A stretch of DNA of 64,000 bases from Candidatus Defluviilinea gracilis (GTDB lineage Bacteria > Chloroflexota > Anaerolineae > Anaerolineales > Villigracilaceae). Of the stretch, positions 1 to 9,262 are shown one piece after another. Positions within the stretch are counted from its first letter, which is position 1; each line of letters opens with the position of its first letter. Both the position numbers and the translations under genes were made by a program. Location: NCBI GenBank assembly GCA_016716235.1, contig JADJWS010000007.1, forward strand, positions 1-64,000, read 5' to 3'. The notes under the pieces are model-generated. The model made no database searches, was not told where the DNA came from, and was given only the letters and a program-made list of their open reading frames with translations.

Positions 1-355
1 ATCCCAGATGGGCGCAGGCAGACTCTACTTCCGAAATACCGCGTCCAACTCTGTGAGGCCCGGCCCACCCAAAGATGCGCGCCTCGTTTGAAATTGGGAA
101 AGGAACCGAAGCCACCCATTTGGATGTCAAAGGCTGGGATGGAGTCTACTCGAGGCGCAGAATGGCCCGCGTCAGTTCGTCCACGCTTGCGGGTGAAATG
201 TCCCCAAGAAATTTCAGGGTGAGGTGGATGTTTTCGGCAGGAGTCCAGCGGAGGCACGGACCGAGTTCGTTGCGGAGCGGGGAAGTTGACTGCCAAATAG
301 CAAGTTGAATCGCGCGAGGAATTTCGATGGCGATGAAAGCGCGGATCAGGCTCAT
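1..355 (-). pseudogene. thpR: RNA 2',3'-cyclic phosphodiesterase (ThpR), frameshifted and running off the window
   Basis: The first 69 residues start MSLIRAFIAIEIP and contain the HLTLKFLG stretch, which holds the first HxT catalytic motif of the 2H phosphoesterase family (RNA 2',3'-cyclic phosphodiesterase). The frame stops at 146. The family-typical continuation, FDIQMGGFGSFPNFKRG, follows at once in another frame, and a further frame change is needed near position 60. The second HxT motif would lie beyond the window start. The ATG at 355 sits five bases after the stop of the upstream regulator at 360, so the two are probably co-transcribed. The frame changes may be sequencing errors rather than real decay. 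Confidence 0.7.
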
Positions 356-359
356 AAAG

Positions 360-732
360 TTATTCGCCGAGGGCGCGTGTCACTGCTTCTTTCAATTCCT
401 GGAAACCGACGGGTTTGGTCAGGTAAATCTTCGCCCGGCTTCCATGCCGCGTTTGATATCGGCAGGGGGCAAGCTTTGGCTGACACGACTACAACAGGTA
501 TGTTCGTCAAGGCGGGATCGTGATGCATGTGGTGCAGGATGTCGAGCCCGGAGATGCCGGGCATCATGATATCGAGGATGATGAGATCGGGTTTCTCGGA
601 AGAGATCAGGTCGATGGCGGGAGCGCTATTCGAAACTTTCAGGACGCGAAAGCCGCTGACGCGCATCATCTCGGCGAACAGTTCGGCGGCGTCGCCTTCG
701 TCTTCGATGATCAACACGGTTTTGTTTGACAT
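360..732 (-). CDS. Single-domain response regulator (CheY-like receiver), two frameshifts near the C-terminus
   Basis: Residues 1-85 form a receiver domain: acidic pair in VLIIEDEGD, phospho-acceptor Asp in LIILDIMMPG, and the switch region VVVVSAK. After that the open frame becomes nonsense, but the expected end is readable in the other two frames: ADIKRGMEAG, then KIYLTKPVGFQELKEAV with the conserved Lys-Pro, ending at a TAA at 360-362. Restoring the frame needs one change in a run of five C and one next to GGGCG. There is no output domain, so it would act through protein contacts. It lies directly upstream of the thpR-like gene. Confidence 0.75.
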
Positions 733-832
733 GTGGAAGTAACGATAGCACAGGGAAAGTAATTGTGCAAGAGGGTGTAAGAAGTTGGTTCAAATGCTCC
801 ATTCTAGGAACTACAATCACATGGAGGACTCG

Positions 833-1363
833 ATGAGCGAACTGACAGAATTTCGTAAGGAGAAAGATGAATTCTTTGCGCGGCACCCGCAAAGCCCGCT
901 GACCCCGGAGCAAAGACGCGATTTTCACGGGTTGAACTATTTTGAAGAGAATGCCGCATTACGGCTTGAAGTGAAGGTGGAGCGTTTTTCCGAACCGACC
1001 TGATGGCGATGCAAACTTCCACGGGGGGCGCAAGAGTATGTTCGCTATGGGCGCTTCAAATTTCAAGCAGACGGGCAGGATGCCGAACTTACGATCTATC
1101 AAGGCGAGTTATGGTTTTTTCTGCCATTCGTCGATCCGCTCGCAGGGACGGAAACCTGCCCTGGCGGGCGTTATCTTTGAACCTGAGCCGTTACCCGCGA
1201 TCGCTTCCTGGTTGATTTCAACATTGCCTATAACCCGTATTGCGGCGCATAACGAGATGTGGTCGTGCCCAATCACGCCGGCGGAAAATCGCCTGAAAGC
1301 GCCCGATCCGCGCGGGGAAAGAAATTATTCCACCCGAAAATTACCCTTGACAAAGCTTTTTGA
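833..1363 (+). pseudogene. DUF1684 family protein, multiply frameshifted
   Basis: The first part, MSELTEFRKEKDEFF to FEENAALRLEVKVERF, matches the N-terminus of DUF1684 proteins. Later family signatures appear in other frames: the MQTSTGG stretch near 1008, a FEPEPLP stretch near 1180, and the family's Cys-Pro signature in WSCPITPAENRL near 1265. At least three frame changes are needed. An ATG at 833 is preceded by GGAGGA four bases upstream, which decides the start. The 3' end is uncertain; I take a TGA at 1361-1363. The biochemical role of DUF1684 is not established. Confidence 0.6.
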
Positions 1364-1390
1364 TAGACCCTTGCGTCGCCCGCAAGGTCA

Positions 1391-1440
1391 ATGAAAACGC
1401 TGATCTGGACCGAGCGTTTTCAGCGTGAATCAGCGTCCTG
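1391..1440. repeat. Palindromic repeat with AAAACGCTGAT / ATCAGCGT arms
   Basis: The segment reads AAAACGCTGATCTGGACCGA followed by GCGTTTTCAGCGTGAATCAGCG, so it folds back on itself imperfectly. The same motif (acgctgatcaacgcggattttt) occurs in the longer palindrome at 12868-13110, so this is a member of a dispersed family. Confidence 0.5.
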
Positions 1441-1497
1441 TTTGGTGGTGGTAATCAGTTCACGACTATCCCTGCAAATACCGCGGCGCCTGTCGGT

Positions 1498-1779
1498 TTA
1501 TTCATCTTCAGTCTTCTTCACCTCGAGCAGCCCTTCGTACTTCACAGCATCCGGGCACAGGTCGAGTGTGGTCGCGGATGAGGAGGCATGAGGTGGCGGC
1601 GTCTTGGCTGTGCGCTTCTGCTCCACGTATTCATCCAATTGAGCGTAGATTCATCACAGGTAAGTTCTTCGCGGGCAGATTTTCCAGCACGCGGAGAAAG
1701 CCGAGAACAGCCCTCGTGGGAAGTTCCTGTTTCTTGCCGAGTTGGCGCGGACGCGATTGACAAGGTCTTTGATGTTCAT
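1498..1779 (-). pseudogene. Anti-sigma-factor-like protein (zinc-finger HC2 type), frameshifted
   Basis: Starts MNIKDLVNRVRANSA at 1779. Pieces of a short regulator are readable across frames: a helical N-terminus, ELTCDE, an AQLDEYVE-like stretch, a histidine and cysteine-containing HLDLCP-like region near 1560, and the end LLEVKKTEDE with a TAA at 1498-1500. It lies 37 bp downstream of the ECF sigma factor, the usual place for the cognate anti-sigma factor. No continuous frame exists; several indels are required. The assignment as anti-sigma is by context plus the His/Cys cluster. Confidence 0.5.
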
Positions 1780-1816
1780 GGTTCCAATTGGTTTGACGGT
1801 TGGGCTTGAGTCTATC

Positions 1817-2448
1817 TTACTTTTGCTCGAAAAGAGCAAGGACTTCGTGCGGGGCGATGTCTTCCATCGAGAGTCTGCTTTTGAGGCGAACGCGCGTCGT
1901 GCAAAAGTTTGCACACGGCGTTGCGGTTGGTCTTGAGTTTTTTTGCCGCGTCTTCCATTGGCATGTCGCGCACGCCTAGCAGGATGAGCGCCTCCGCGCT
2001 GACGGTCGGTTAGTTCTCCTCGATAATACGCCGGACACGGGTGAGCATATCTGCGCGTTCCGCCGAAGTTTCGGACCTGGGCGTGGGTGTCTGCGAGCAG
2101 TCCGGGGGGAGGAACGTCTTCGTTTTCCGTAAGCTCATCCAACGATGGGTCGCGCCAGCGTTTGCGCCGAGTTCAGTTAGGGGCGATCCGCACGGCGATC
2201 TTGTGCCACGTGGTGAATTGACTGCGTCCCTCGAGGTGCCGAGTTGGTCGAGCACGCGCAGGAGCGGTCTCTTGTGTGACTTCTTCACGGGCATTGAATT
2301 GTGGTTGGTCGGGGAGATAGCCAGCGCGACAGGGCATAGGGCAAGCCCTTTTTGAATAACCGCGCGCAGATCTTCGAGAGCGAGTTTCGCGTTCCAATCC
2401 CGATGCCCTGAGTTCTGCGAGCCATTGTTCATTCGTCCGTGAGGTCAT
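1817..2448 (-). pseudogene. ECF-family RNA polymerase sigma factor, multiply frameshifted
   Basis: Parts are spread over three frames. MTSRTNEQWLAELRASGLE, the region 2 signature VTQETLLRVLDQL, the HLEGRSQFTTW...HKIAVRIA region, and the region 4 helix-turn-helix ELTDRQREALILLGV-MPMEDAAKKL-NRNALYKLLHDARVRL can all be read on the minus strand in the right order. The protein ends EVLALFEQK with a TAA at 1817-1819. This order and the downstream anti-sigma candidate make an ECF sigma factor the clear reading. At least five frame changes are needed, most next to short homopolymers. Confidence 0.7.
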
Positions 2449-2573
2449 GATCGAAAATTATAAAGCAAGTTTGAGTTGTTTTGTCGCATTTCTTACTCTT
2501 TTCTTAGGAATGACGCAGTTGAACCTGTTGAACGCAATCGAGTCAATAAAACAAACGACTCGTTTTTTGTTTG

Positions 2574-2647
2574 TGGGCGCTAAGGGACTCGAACCACTGG
2601 CCTCATCTGTGTGATAGATGCGCTCTAACCAACTGAGCTAAGCGCCC
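2574..2647 (-). tRNA. tRNA-Val (anticodon CAC)
   Basis: The minus strand gives a full cloverleaf: seven-pair acceptor GGGCGCT/AGCGCCC with discriminator A, a D arm with GCTCAGTTGGTTAGAGC, an anticodon arm CATCT-ATCACAC-AGATG with CAC in the anticodon position, and a TTCGAGT T-loop. CCA is not encoded. The T stem (AGTGG/CCCTT) has a mismatch and a G-T pair, which is unusual and may be a sequence error in this error-rich part. Confidence 0.9.
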
Positions 2648-2735
2648 TTCTCTCGTTAGAGTGACGGCATTATAGCCGAGATAAAGTTCTTCGGCAAGAC
2701 GCTGTTTGCGTACTCGCTCGTGTGTGGTTCCTCCA

Positions 2736-3865
2736 TTATGGCGGCGGCAGCACATCCCACGGGTTGACCCAGGATGAGATGGCGCGGATCTCAAAATGCA
2801 GGTGTGAACCGCTTGACCGCCCTGTGTTGCCGATGATGCCGATCAGGTCTCCCTGTCCGACGCTTTGTCCGCACACCACGCTGATTCCGCTGAGGTGCGC
2901 ATACAGCGATTGGAAGTTATTCCCATGATCCACCATGATCATATTGCCGTACCCGTAGTTGTTCCAGCCCGCATACACGATCACGCCAGCGTCTGTGGCG
3001 TATGCGCCTTCGCCCTCATTGCCGGCGATGTCGATACCCCAGTGATTTGTGCCGGGCGAATAATCGAAACCGGAGCGGGCGTGCTGGCTTGCGGGCCAAA
3101 CGAATGTTCCAAAACCTACTGCGCCTCCGGTCACCGGTTCGCATGCGCCGGGTCCCAACACGCGCGCCGAAGCGGGGTTTTCGCGCGTCACCCCGAGCGG
3201 GGCGCTCCATGAAATGAACTCGCGTTTTCCGCCCGGCACGATCAGCCAGTGCCCGGGGGCAATGTTGGAGCGGCGAAGTCGCCAACGGTGGCGGGATCCA
3301 GCTCATTCGGCGCGTAATTGATGATGTCTTCCGGGGTCACGCCATAATATTTTGCCACGCCGTTCAACCCCTCGCCTTGTTGCCATTCATGATACGTTCC
3401 ATTGACGGGGAGGATACTCAATTCCTGCCCGGGCTTCAACGAGTGCGGGTTATCGAGCAGGTGTAATAGTTGCTCCAGAGAACGGTTTGCGGTTCGAGCC
3501 CGTAATTTGGGCAATGCCAAAGATCGTATCGCCTTCGACAACCGTATATTCGATCACCTTCTCGCGCGGACGCGAGGGATCGTGGTATGCACTTGCGCAA
3601 GACGCGGAACCCCGCCGAATGAATTTTCCCCGCCGATGGATTCGATTCCCGCCACGATGACAGGCGCCTCAGTTGCCTGAGAGAGCGCCTCAGCCCCGGC
3701 GGGAACGTTCTGCGCGAAGAAGCCCCGCGCGAGCCAGATGACCGCGCCGATCAACGCGATCGACAACATCAGCGTTCCGATGCGAAAGAACGATTCACCC
3801 AGCCCAATGCCGACCAGTGTTTCAGTAATGCGCGCGAACACCCCGCGCTTTTCGTTATTGCTCAT
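2736..3865 (-). CDS. Membrane-anchored LysM + M23 (LytM) peptidase-like protein, frameshifted
   Basis: The N-terminal part (from ATG at 3865) has a cytoplasmic start and one membrane segment (TLMLSIALIGAVIWLARGFF). A linker leads to YTVVEGDTIFGIAQ and DNPHSLKPGQELSILPV, a LysM peptidoglycan-binding domain, with a second LysM-like stretch (WQQGEGLNGVAKYYGV). The C-terminal 160 residues are an M23 domain with zinc ligands in NHWGIDIAG (HxxxD) and SHLHFEI (HxH). The three blocks lie in different frames; breaks are near 3550, 3485 and 3245. It probably cleaves or binds peptidoglycan at the outer face of the membrane. The order and spacing of the domains argue for one gene. Confidence 0.8.
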
Positions 3866-3929
3866 AGGCGTATGCTCAAAATTATCATAACACGTTCAAA
3901 AAATCGAAGTCAACCACGCCGCTCGAACG

Positions 3930-5210
3930 CTAACCTGACGTTAAGCCGCCGACCTGCGCGCGGCGGGGAAAAAACAGCTGAATCCCGCCCAAACCGAATA
4001 AGCACACCACTCCGCAGACCATGGCGGTGACTGGGAGCGAAAGGTTTTGCGTCATCCAGCCGATCAGCAAACTCCCGAACGGCGCGATGCCCTGAAACGA
4101 CCATAAGTACACGCTATACACGCGCCCGCGCAAATCATTTGCCACTTGTGTTTGGAGCAGGGTATTCATGGTGGCAAATTGAGTCACGCCGCCCCAGCCC
4201 ATGAAGAGCGCTACCAGCGCGACTGCAAACCAAAACCGATTCAAAATGCGATGCCCAACAATCCGACAATGAAAGCCGCTTCTCCAAAACGAGCCGCGCT
4301 CCCCTCTGATGCGCGGAATTGTTGAACGCGATCGACAAAGCCGCCGTGAGCGCGCCAGACCCCAGCGCGAGATACAACGCGCTATTGCGGGCATCCACAA
4401 TGGATTTGGTGTCGCCGACCTGCGCAAGAACATCTTTGCCAGCACGGGGATCTGTTGCATGACCGGCATTCCGAAAAGTCCCAGTATGGCGGCGAGCAAA
4501 ATGATTGCCGCGATATTGCGATGCGCGAGAATGTACCTGCCTCCATCCAGAAAATCACGGGCAATCGATTGATTCGACGGAGTCGGTTCCACTCTGTGCA
4601 TCAACCGAACCGAAAACAAACTGATGAGTATCGCCCCGAAACTCAAGGCGTTCAACAAGAATATCCACCCTTCTCCGTTTGAGGGCAGAATCAAGAGCAA
4701 GGGCGCCGCTAGGGCAGGACCAAGCACACGCGACATGTTGAAAGCCGTCGATTGCAACGCGATGGCATTGGGCAAAAGGTCCCCGCCAACCAGTTCGATC
4801 AGCATGGATTGCCGCGCAGTGATCTCGAAAGTGGTGGCGATTCCCAAGACCATCGAAAGAACAATGATATGCCAGATTTGGATTCTTCCGGTCAGGGTAA
4901 GAACAGCCAGAACGAGAGTCTCGATCATCATCACTGCCTGCAGAATCATGACCGCTTTACGTTTATCCCACCGTTCGACTAACACGCCGGAAGGAAATGC
5001 CAGAAAAAAAGTAGGCAGGGCGAATGCAAACCCGATCACGCCCAAATCGAGAGGGCGCCCGCTGAGGCGATAAGCGAGAAGAGGCTGGGCAGTGTTCTGC
5101 ATGGATGTTCCCACCAGCGAGAGCAAATGTCCCAGCCAGAAAATCGCAAAGTCGCGCGAGGTCAGCGCCGGGAATCGCCCGGCGAGCGATAATCGAATTT
5201 GATGAATCAT
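3930..5210 (-). CDS. Major facilitator superfamily transporter (EntS-like), internal out-of-frame block
   Basis: About 426 residues with typical MFS segments: RDFAIFWLGHLLSLVGTSMQNTAQPLLAYRL at the start, the loop motif ERWDKRKAVM, and a second half ending GVVCLFGLGGIQLFF. Residues of roughly 265-330 (SATPNPLWMPAIARC...) are not membrane-like. The expected sequence (DARNSALYLALGSGALTAALSIAF) is present in another frame at 4135-4398, so two compensating indels flank this block. The substrate cannot be told. Monocistronic on the minus strand. Confidence 0.8.
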   Translation of the reverse strand: MIHQIRLSLAGRFPALTSRDFAIFWLGHLLSLVGTSMQNTAQPLLAYRLSGRPLDLGVIGFAFALPTFFLAFPSGVLVERWDKRKAVMILQAVMMIETLVLAVLTLTGRIQIWHIIVLSMVLGIATTFEITARQSMLIELVGGDLLPNAIALQSTAFNMSRVLGPALAAPLLLILPSNGEGWIFLLNALSFGAILISLFSVRLMHRVEPTPSNQSIARDFLDGGRYILAHRNIAAIILLAAILGLFGMPVMQQIPVLAKMFLRRSATPNPLWMPAIARCISRWGLARSRRLCRSRSTIPRIRGERGSFWRSGFHCRIVGHRILNRFWFAVALVALFMGWGGVTQFATMNTLLQTQVANDLRGRVYSVYLWSFQGIAPFGSLLIGWMTQNLSLPVTAMVCGVVCLFGLGGIQLFFPRRAQVGGLTSG

Positions 5211-5356
5211 AACGCGGATCGCACAGCGAAATTCATTTTGCGCCCTTGCCGCGCTCGTCGGGGCGAAAGAATGAACTGTGAGAACTCCCTATAAAATTTC
5301 GGACTCCTCTGCGGCAGAGGCTCTTTTACCGCGCCTTTCCGAAGCGCGCTTACAGG

Positions 5357-6027
5357 CTACTTCGCCGGCGCGACCAGTTCGGGCTTATCGTTCGACGCCT
5401 TGTTGACCAGCGCGCTGACCGGGTATGCATCCATCATCTCGGCGGGGAAAGGTTTGATGATGGGAAGCAGTTGGTCGGGTGTTTGCGGCGAAGGGTCGAG
5501 CCATTTGGCGTAGTCGCGCGGGTGCACGATGACCGGCATACGGTCGTGGATCATTTCCATCAACTCGTTTGGTCCGGTGGTGATGAGCGTGCAGGTTTTG
5601 ATCGAAGACCCATCCGGGCTGTTCCACGTATCCCACAAGCCCGCAATGGCAAACGGCTGGCGGTCCTTCATGTGGATATAAAACGGCGTTTTCGTTTTCT
5701 TGCCGGGTTGCGCTTTCCACTCGTAAAAACCATCGGCGAGCACCAGACAGCGTTTGTATTTCAAACTGCCGCGAAACGACGGCTTTTCGGCAACCGTTTC
5801 GCCGCGCGCGTTGATCAGGCGGGCGCCAATGCCGGGGTCTTTCGCCCACATGGGAATCAGCCCCCACACAAAAAAATCTGCCTTGAACTTTTCCGTGTTC
5901 GGGATCGCCAGCACAGGCTGGGTTGGCGCGATATTGAATCGCGGCGCAAAATTTTTCGAAATGTATAGTTGCCGAATTTTTCCTGTAATTCAGCGGGGTC
6001 AACCGTCAATGTAAATCGTCCGCACAT
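5357..6027 (-). CDS. SOS response-associated peptidase family protein (SRAP, YedK/HMCES-like)
   Basis: The start MCGRFTLTVDP carries the catalytic Cys2 that forms a thiazolidine crosslink with abasic sites in single-stranded DNA. Further family residues are the Asn in INARGETV, the Glu in GFYEWK and the His in IHDRMPVIV. A single frame change near TTCGAAAAATTT (about 5955) separates the first 26 residues from the main frame, which runs as 185 residues to 5357. The ATG at 6027 overlaps the selB stop codon as TAATG, indicating translational coupling. Known role of the family: protecting abasic sites in ssDNA. Confidence 0.88.
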
Positions 6028-7922
6028 TAGTTCCTCAACTTCCTGAAATCGCCATCGCGTTTGGTAAAGCCGATCGCGTCAAAATGTTCGAGCAAAGCCT
6101 GCGCATACTTTCGGCTGGTGTTGAATGTGTCTCTGACTTCCGCGAGCGAAATTTTACCGTGTGTCTCGATACTGCGCTTGATCTTTTCCTTCATGGAATC
6201 ATAATCGGATGCGCGAAATATGACATCGGCTGACACCGGCATAAATTCGCCGAGTTCGATCAGCGCGTTAAGGACATCCTCTCCAACTTCTGCCTGGCAA
6301 TCCTTGACGCTCGGCGGGCTGAACGGATTTGCCTCAAACTTGCGCTTCATTTTCTCAAGTGTTGCCTGCTCGCCCGCCGTGAAGCGGACCTCATGCCCCG
6401 GCAGGGAAATCGTTGAGGCGTGATCCACGATCGAACGCTCGGCGCCCATTCGCGCAAGAACAGCGTTAAAAATACGCGGCGTCACCTTCAATTTGCTTTT
6501 GAGTTCTTCGCGCGGTATGCCGCGCCGCAGTGGAAAAGACTGATGATGCTCTTCAACGAGGCGGGCGATCTGTTCGCGCAGTTGACTCCAATGCTTCATT
6601 GTGCCCGCGAGAATTTCACTGTTGGCTGTGAGTTGCCCGCTTTCGAGAAGCACAAGGGTATTCCTATTCAACAATTGCGGCAGTGAATCTTCGGCGATGC
6701 GCGCATCCAGCCGCGAGCGCAAAACGATTTCTTTGATGGGCGCGATGCCGAGGGCGTTCGCGGCTTCGAGTAGAACCTCTACGGGCGAGCCTTCTGCCAG
6801 CGACTCCAATGATCGCAACACGGATTCGTCGAAGCGTTTATGCCTGCCCTTGGGCTGGTGATCCACGATCCTGCCGCCGCCTAAAGTTTCGCCGGGCGAC
6901 GGGCGCCGCAGGATATAACGGTCGCCGCGCGCGGCAACGACCGGCTCGCGTAGTTCAAGTTGTATCCAACCTTCGCTACCGGGCTGTACCTCTTCGGTTC
7001 CCAACAATCGAACTGTGGCAATTGCCTCGCTTGCGCCGACAAAGAATTTGACCTCGTCGTTGTGTTTCAAGCCTGTCGTCGCATCGTTTAGTATTCGGAT
7101 TCGCGCGTCGAGTCTGCGGGCAGGTTGATATTGATTCGGACGGGCGAGCACATCTCCCCGGCGGACGGATTCCGCTTCCACGCCGGAGATGTTCACTGCG
7201 GTGCGCGAGCCAGGGATGGCGATGTCCTCTTTTTTCTTGTGAGTTTGCAAACCGCGCACTCTTCCTTTAATTCCGGTGGGCAGAATTTCAACTTCATCGC
7301 CCACCTTTAATTGCCCATCGCTCAAGGTGCCGGTGACGACTGTGCCGAACCCGCTCATGCTAAAGACGCGGTCGATCGGCAGGCGGGGACGGTTGAGATC
7401 GGGGCGGGCGGGTTGACTTCCCAGCAGAGATTGGAGATTGGAAATTAAATCATCGAGTCCTGTTTTTGTCCTGGCAGAAACGCGGACGATGGGCGCGTCG
7501 CGCAGGGCGGTGTCCTTCACGATGGCGCGAATGTCGGCTTCGAGCAGATCAAGCCACCCTGGGTCTGAAGCGAGGTCGCATTTGGTTAGCGCGATCAAGC
7601 CGGCGGGAATCTCCAGCAAATCCAAAATGGCGAGATGTTCTTTTGTTTGCGGCATCACGCCCTCATCTGCGGCGATGATGAGGAGCGCGGCGTCGAGTCC
7701 GCCTACGCCTGCCAGCATGTTTTCGATGAAATCGCGGTGACCCGGCGCGTCCACAATACCGATCTCTTCTCCGCCTGGCAGGGTGAGCCAGCCAAAGCCA
7801 AGTTCGATGGTCATTTCGCGCGCCTGTTCTTCTTTGAGGCGGTCGGGATGTGTGCCCGTGAGCGCGGCTATGAGCGTGGATTTTCCGTGATCAACGTGAC
7901 CGGCTGTTCCGATGACTCGCAT
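6027..7922 (-). CDS. selB: Selenocysteine-specific translation elongation factor SelB
   Basis: A 631-residue protein of normal family length. The GTPase domain has G1 GHVDHGKSTL, G2-region MTIELGFGW, G3 DAPGH and G4 TKCD. EF-Tu-like domains 2 and 3 follow (about 175-350), including FSMSGFGTVVTGTL. The C-terminal 270 residues form the winged-helix repeats that bind the SECIS hairpin, with the last unit GKISLAEVRDTFNTSRKYAQALLEHFD typical of SelB. It delivers selenocysteinyl-tRNA to in-frame UGA codons. No selA, selD or tRNA-Sec is in the window, and no selenoprotein gene is evident. The stop overlaps the start of the SRAP gene. Confidence 0.95.
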   Translation of the reverse strand: MRVIGTAGHVDHGKSTLIAALTGTHPDRLKEEQAREMTIELGFGWLTLPGGEEIGIVDAPGHRDFIENMLAGVGGLDAALLIIAADEGVMPQTKEHLAILDLLEIPAGLIALTKCDLASDPGWLDLLEADIRAIVKDTALRDAPIVRVSARTKTGLDDLISNLQSLLGSQPARPDLNRPRLPIDRVFSMSGFGTVVTGTLSDGQLKVGDEVEILPTGIKGRVRGLQTHKKKEDIAIPGSRTAVNISGVEAESVRRGDVLARPNQYQPARRLDARIRILNDATTGLKHNDEVKFFVGASEAIATVRLLGTEEVQPGSEGWIQLELREPVVAARGDRYILRRPSPGETLGGGRIVDHQPKGRHKRFDESVLRSLESLAEGSPVEVLLEAANALGIAPIKEIVLRSRLDARIAEDSLPQLLNRNTLVLLESGQLTANSEILAGTMKHWSQLREQIARLVEEHHQSFPLRRGIPREELKSKLKVTPRIFNAVLARMGAERSIVDHASTISLPGHEVRFTAGEQATLEKMKRKFEANPFSPPSVKDCQAEVGEDVLNALIELGEFMPVSADVIFRASDYDSMKEKIKRSIETHGKISLAEVRDTFNTSRKYAQALLEHFDAIGFTKRDGDFRKLRN

Positions 7923-8025
7923 GAAAATAAAATCTTTCCACCCTCGTTACACCAGGGCAGGTTTTTCGCTTTTCCTGACCATGAAGGATGAAAGAGGAAT
8001 AACATGATGAAAAATTGAGATTGCT

Positions 8026-9222
8026 CTATTTTTTACTTTTTTTCGCAGTTTTGCCGTGACCCATAATGCGCTCATACGCGGACATCCACTCGTGCGCCAC
8101 GTTCATCAATTCCTGAAGTTGTTGCTCGGTGGCATCCGTCGTTTGGTGGACTTGGTCTTGTATGGTTTGGATCGATTCGACCAGCGGGTCGATGCGTTCC
8201 TCCAACTTTTGCATCACGCGGCGGACATCTTTTGTGCCTTCGTCTTGCGAGAGGGTGTAGCCCGTCCAACGTTTCTGGTCGTCGGCTTTGAAGGTTACCC
8301 ATTCCTGCCGCAGGCGGTCTTCGGTCAGGCGTTGCATTTCGGTCACTTCGTTGATACGTCGTTCGAGTTTGGTGTTGAGTTCGTTGTAGGTCTCCTGCGC
8401 TTTCTTCGCGGAGCGCAGGGTTTCCTCGAGTTGAAGGATCTGGTGATCGAGCGTCTCGGCTTGTTGTTTCACCGTGTCGAATTTTTCCTTCCATTCTTTG
8501 TAGGTGTGTTCGCGGTCGATCTGCGCAACGGTCTGGCTTTCGATAAATACGGTCTGCGCCCTCTTGCGTTCAGATTCAGAGAGCATGAGTTCGTTCATGC
8601 GACTGTCGATGGTTTTCAACCCGTCTGCGCTGAGGTCTGCCTTCGCGCGGGCTTCGTCGATTCGTTTGCGAACGGCGGTCAACTCGCCGTGCAGGTCGGC
8701 GACTCGTTTTGTGTCTTGTTTGCGCGCCTCTTCAAATGCTTTTTGCGAACGCAGGGCTTCATCGGCGGCGCGGACGGCGTTGTCGATCAGGGGGGGGAAT
8801 TCCTTGATGGCGAGTTGCAGGCGGGCATCTTCGTTGGGCAGGGCTTTGAGTTGCCTCTTGATCTCGGTAAGGTCGGTGGCTTTTTTTAACGCCTCGAGCG
8901 ATTTTGTCAGCGGCTCCAAATCCTGGGCGTGTCGCTTGATCAATTCCTTTTCGCGTTTCTCGATCCGTTTCTCAACCGTGTCGATCGCCTTGTTCATATC
9001 TTCGCGTTGTTTGGCGAAGATCGAGTCGAATTGGTCCAGCCGCGCCGCGGTGGATGCGACATCCGCGATCTGTTTGTTCAGCGGCTTGATCTGTTTGGCA
9101 ACCGCGTCGATGTTTCCCTCTAACGCGGCCATGCGTTCTTCGAGCGCGACGATGGTCCTGCGTGTTTTACGATGCTCGTCATCCAGCCAGGCAATGCGTT
9201 TTACGATCTGTTCAAAATCCAT
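8026..9222 (-). CDS. Coiled-coil protein of unknown function, 398 aa
   Basis: Almost the whole protein is predicted helix with heptad-like spacing of hydrophobic residues, rich in Glu, Lys, Arg and Gln, and free of membrane segments or signal peptide. It begins MDFEQIVKRIAWLDDEHRKTRRTIVALEERMAALE and ends with a Lys-rich tail GHGKTAKKSKK. No enzymatic motif is visible. It follows the three complex-I-like membrane genes by 41 bp on the same strand and could be the fourth gene of that operon. A structural or scaffolding role is only inferred from the coiled coil. Confidence 0.75.
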   Translation of the reverse strand: MDFEQIVKRIAWLDDEHRKTRRTIVALEERMAALEGNIDAVAKQIKPLNKQIADVASTAARLDQFDSIFAKQREDMNKAIDTVEKRIEKREKELIKRHAQDLEPLTKSLEALKKATDLTEIKRQLKALPNEDARLQLAIKEFPPLIDNAVRAADEALRSQKAFEEARKQDTKRVADLHGELTAVRKRIDEARAKADLSADGLKTIDSRMNELMLSESERKRAQTVFIESQTVAQIDREHTYKEWKEKFDTVKQQAETLDHQILQLEETLRSAKKAQETYNELNTKLERRINEVTEMQRLTEDRLRQEWVTFKADDQKRWTGYTLSQDEGTKDVRRVMQKLEERIDPLVESIQTIQDQVHQTTDATEQQLQELMNVAHEWMSAYERIMGHGKTAKKSKK

Positions 9223-9262
9223 AACTTCCTCCGAAATCAGGCAGGATTATACCGTAGCCATC

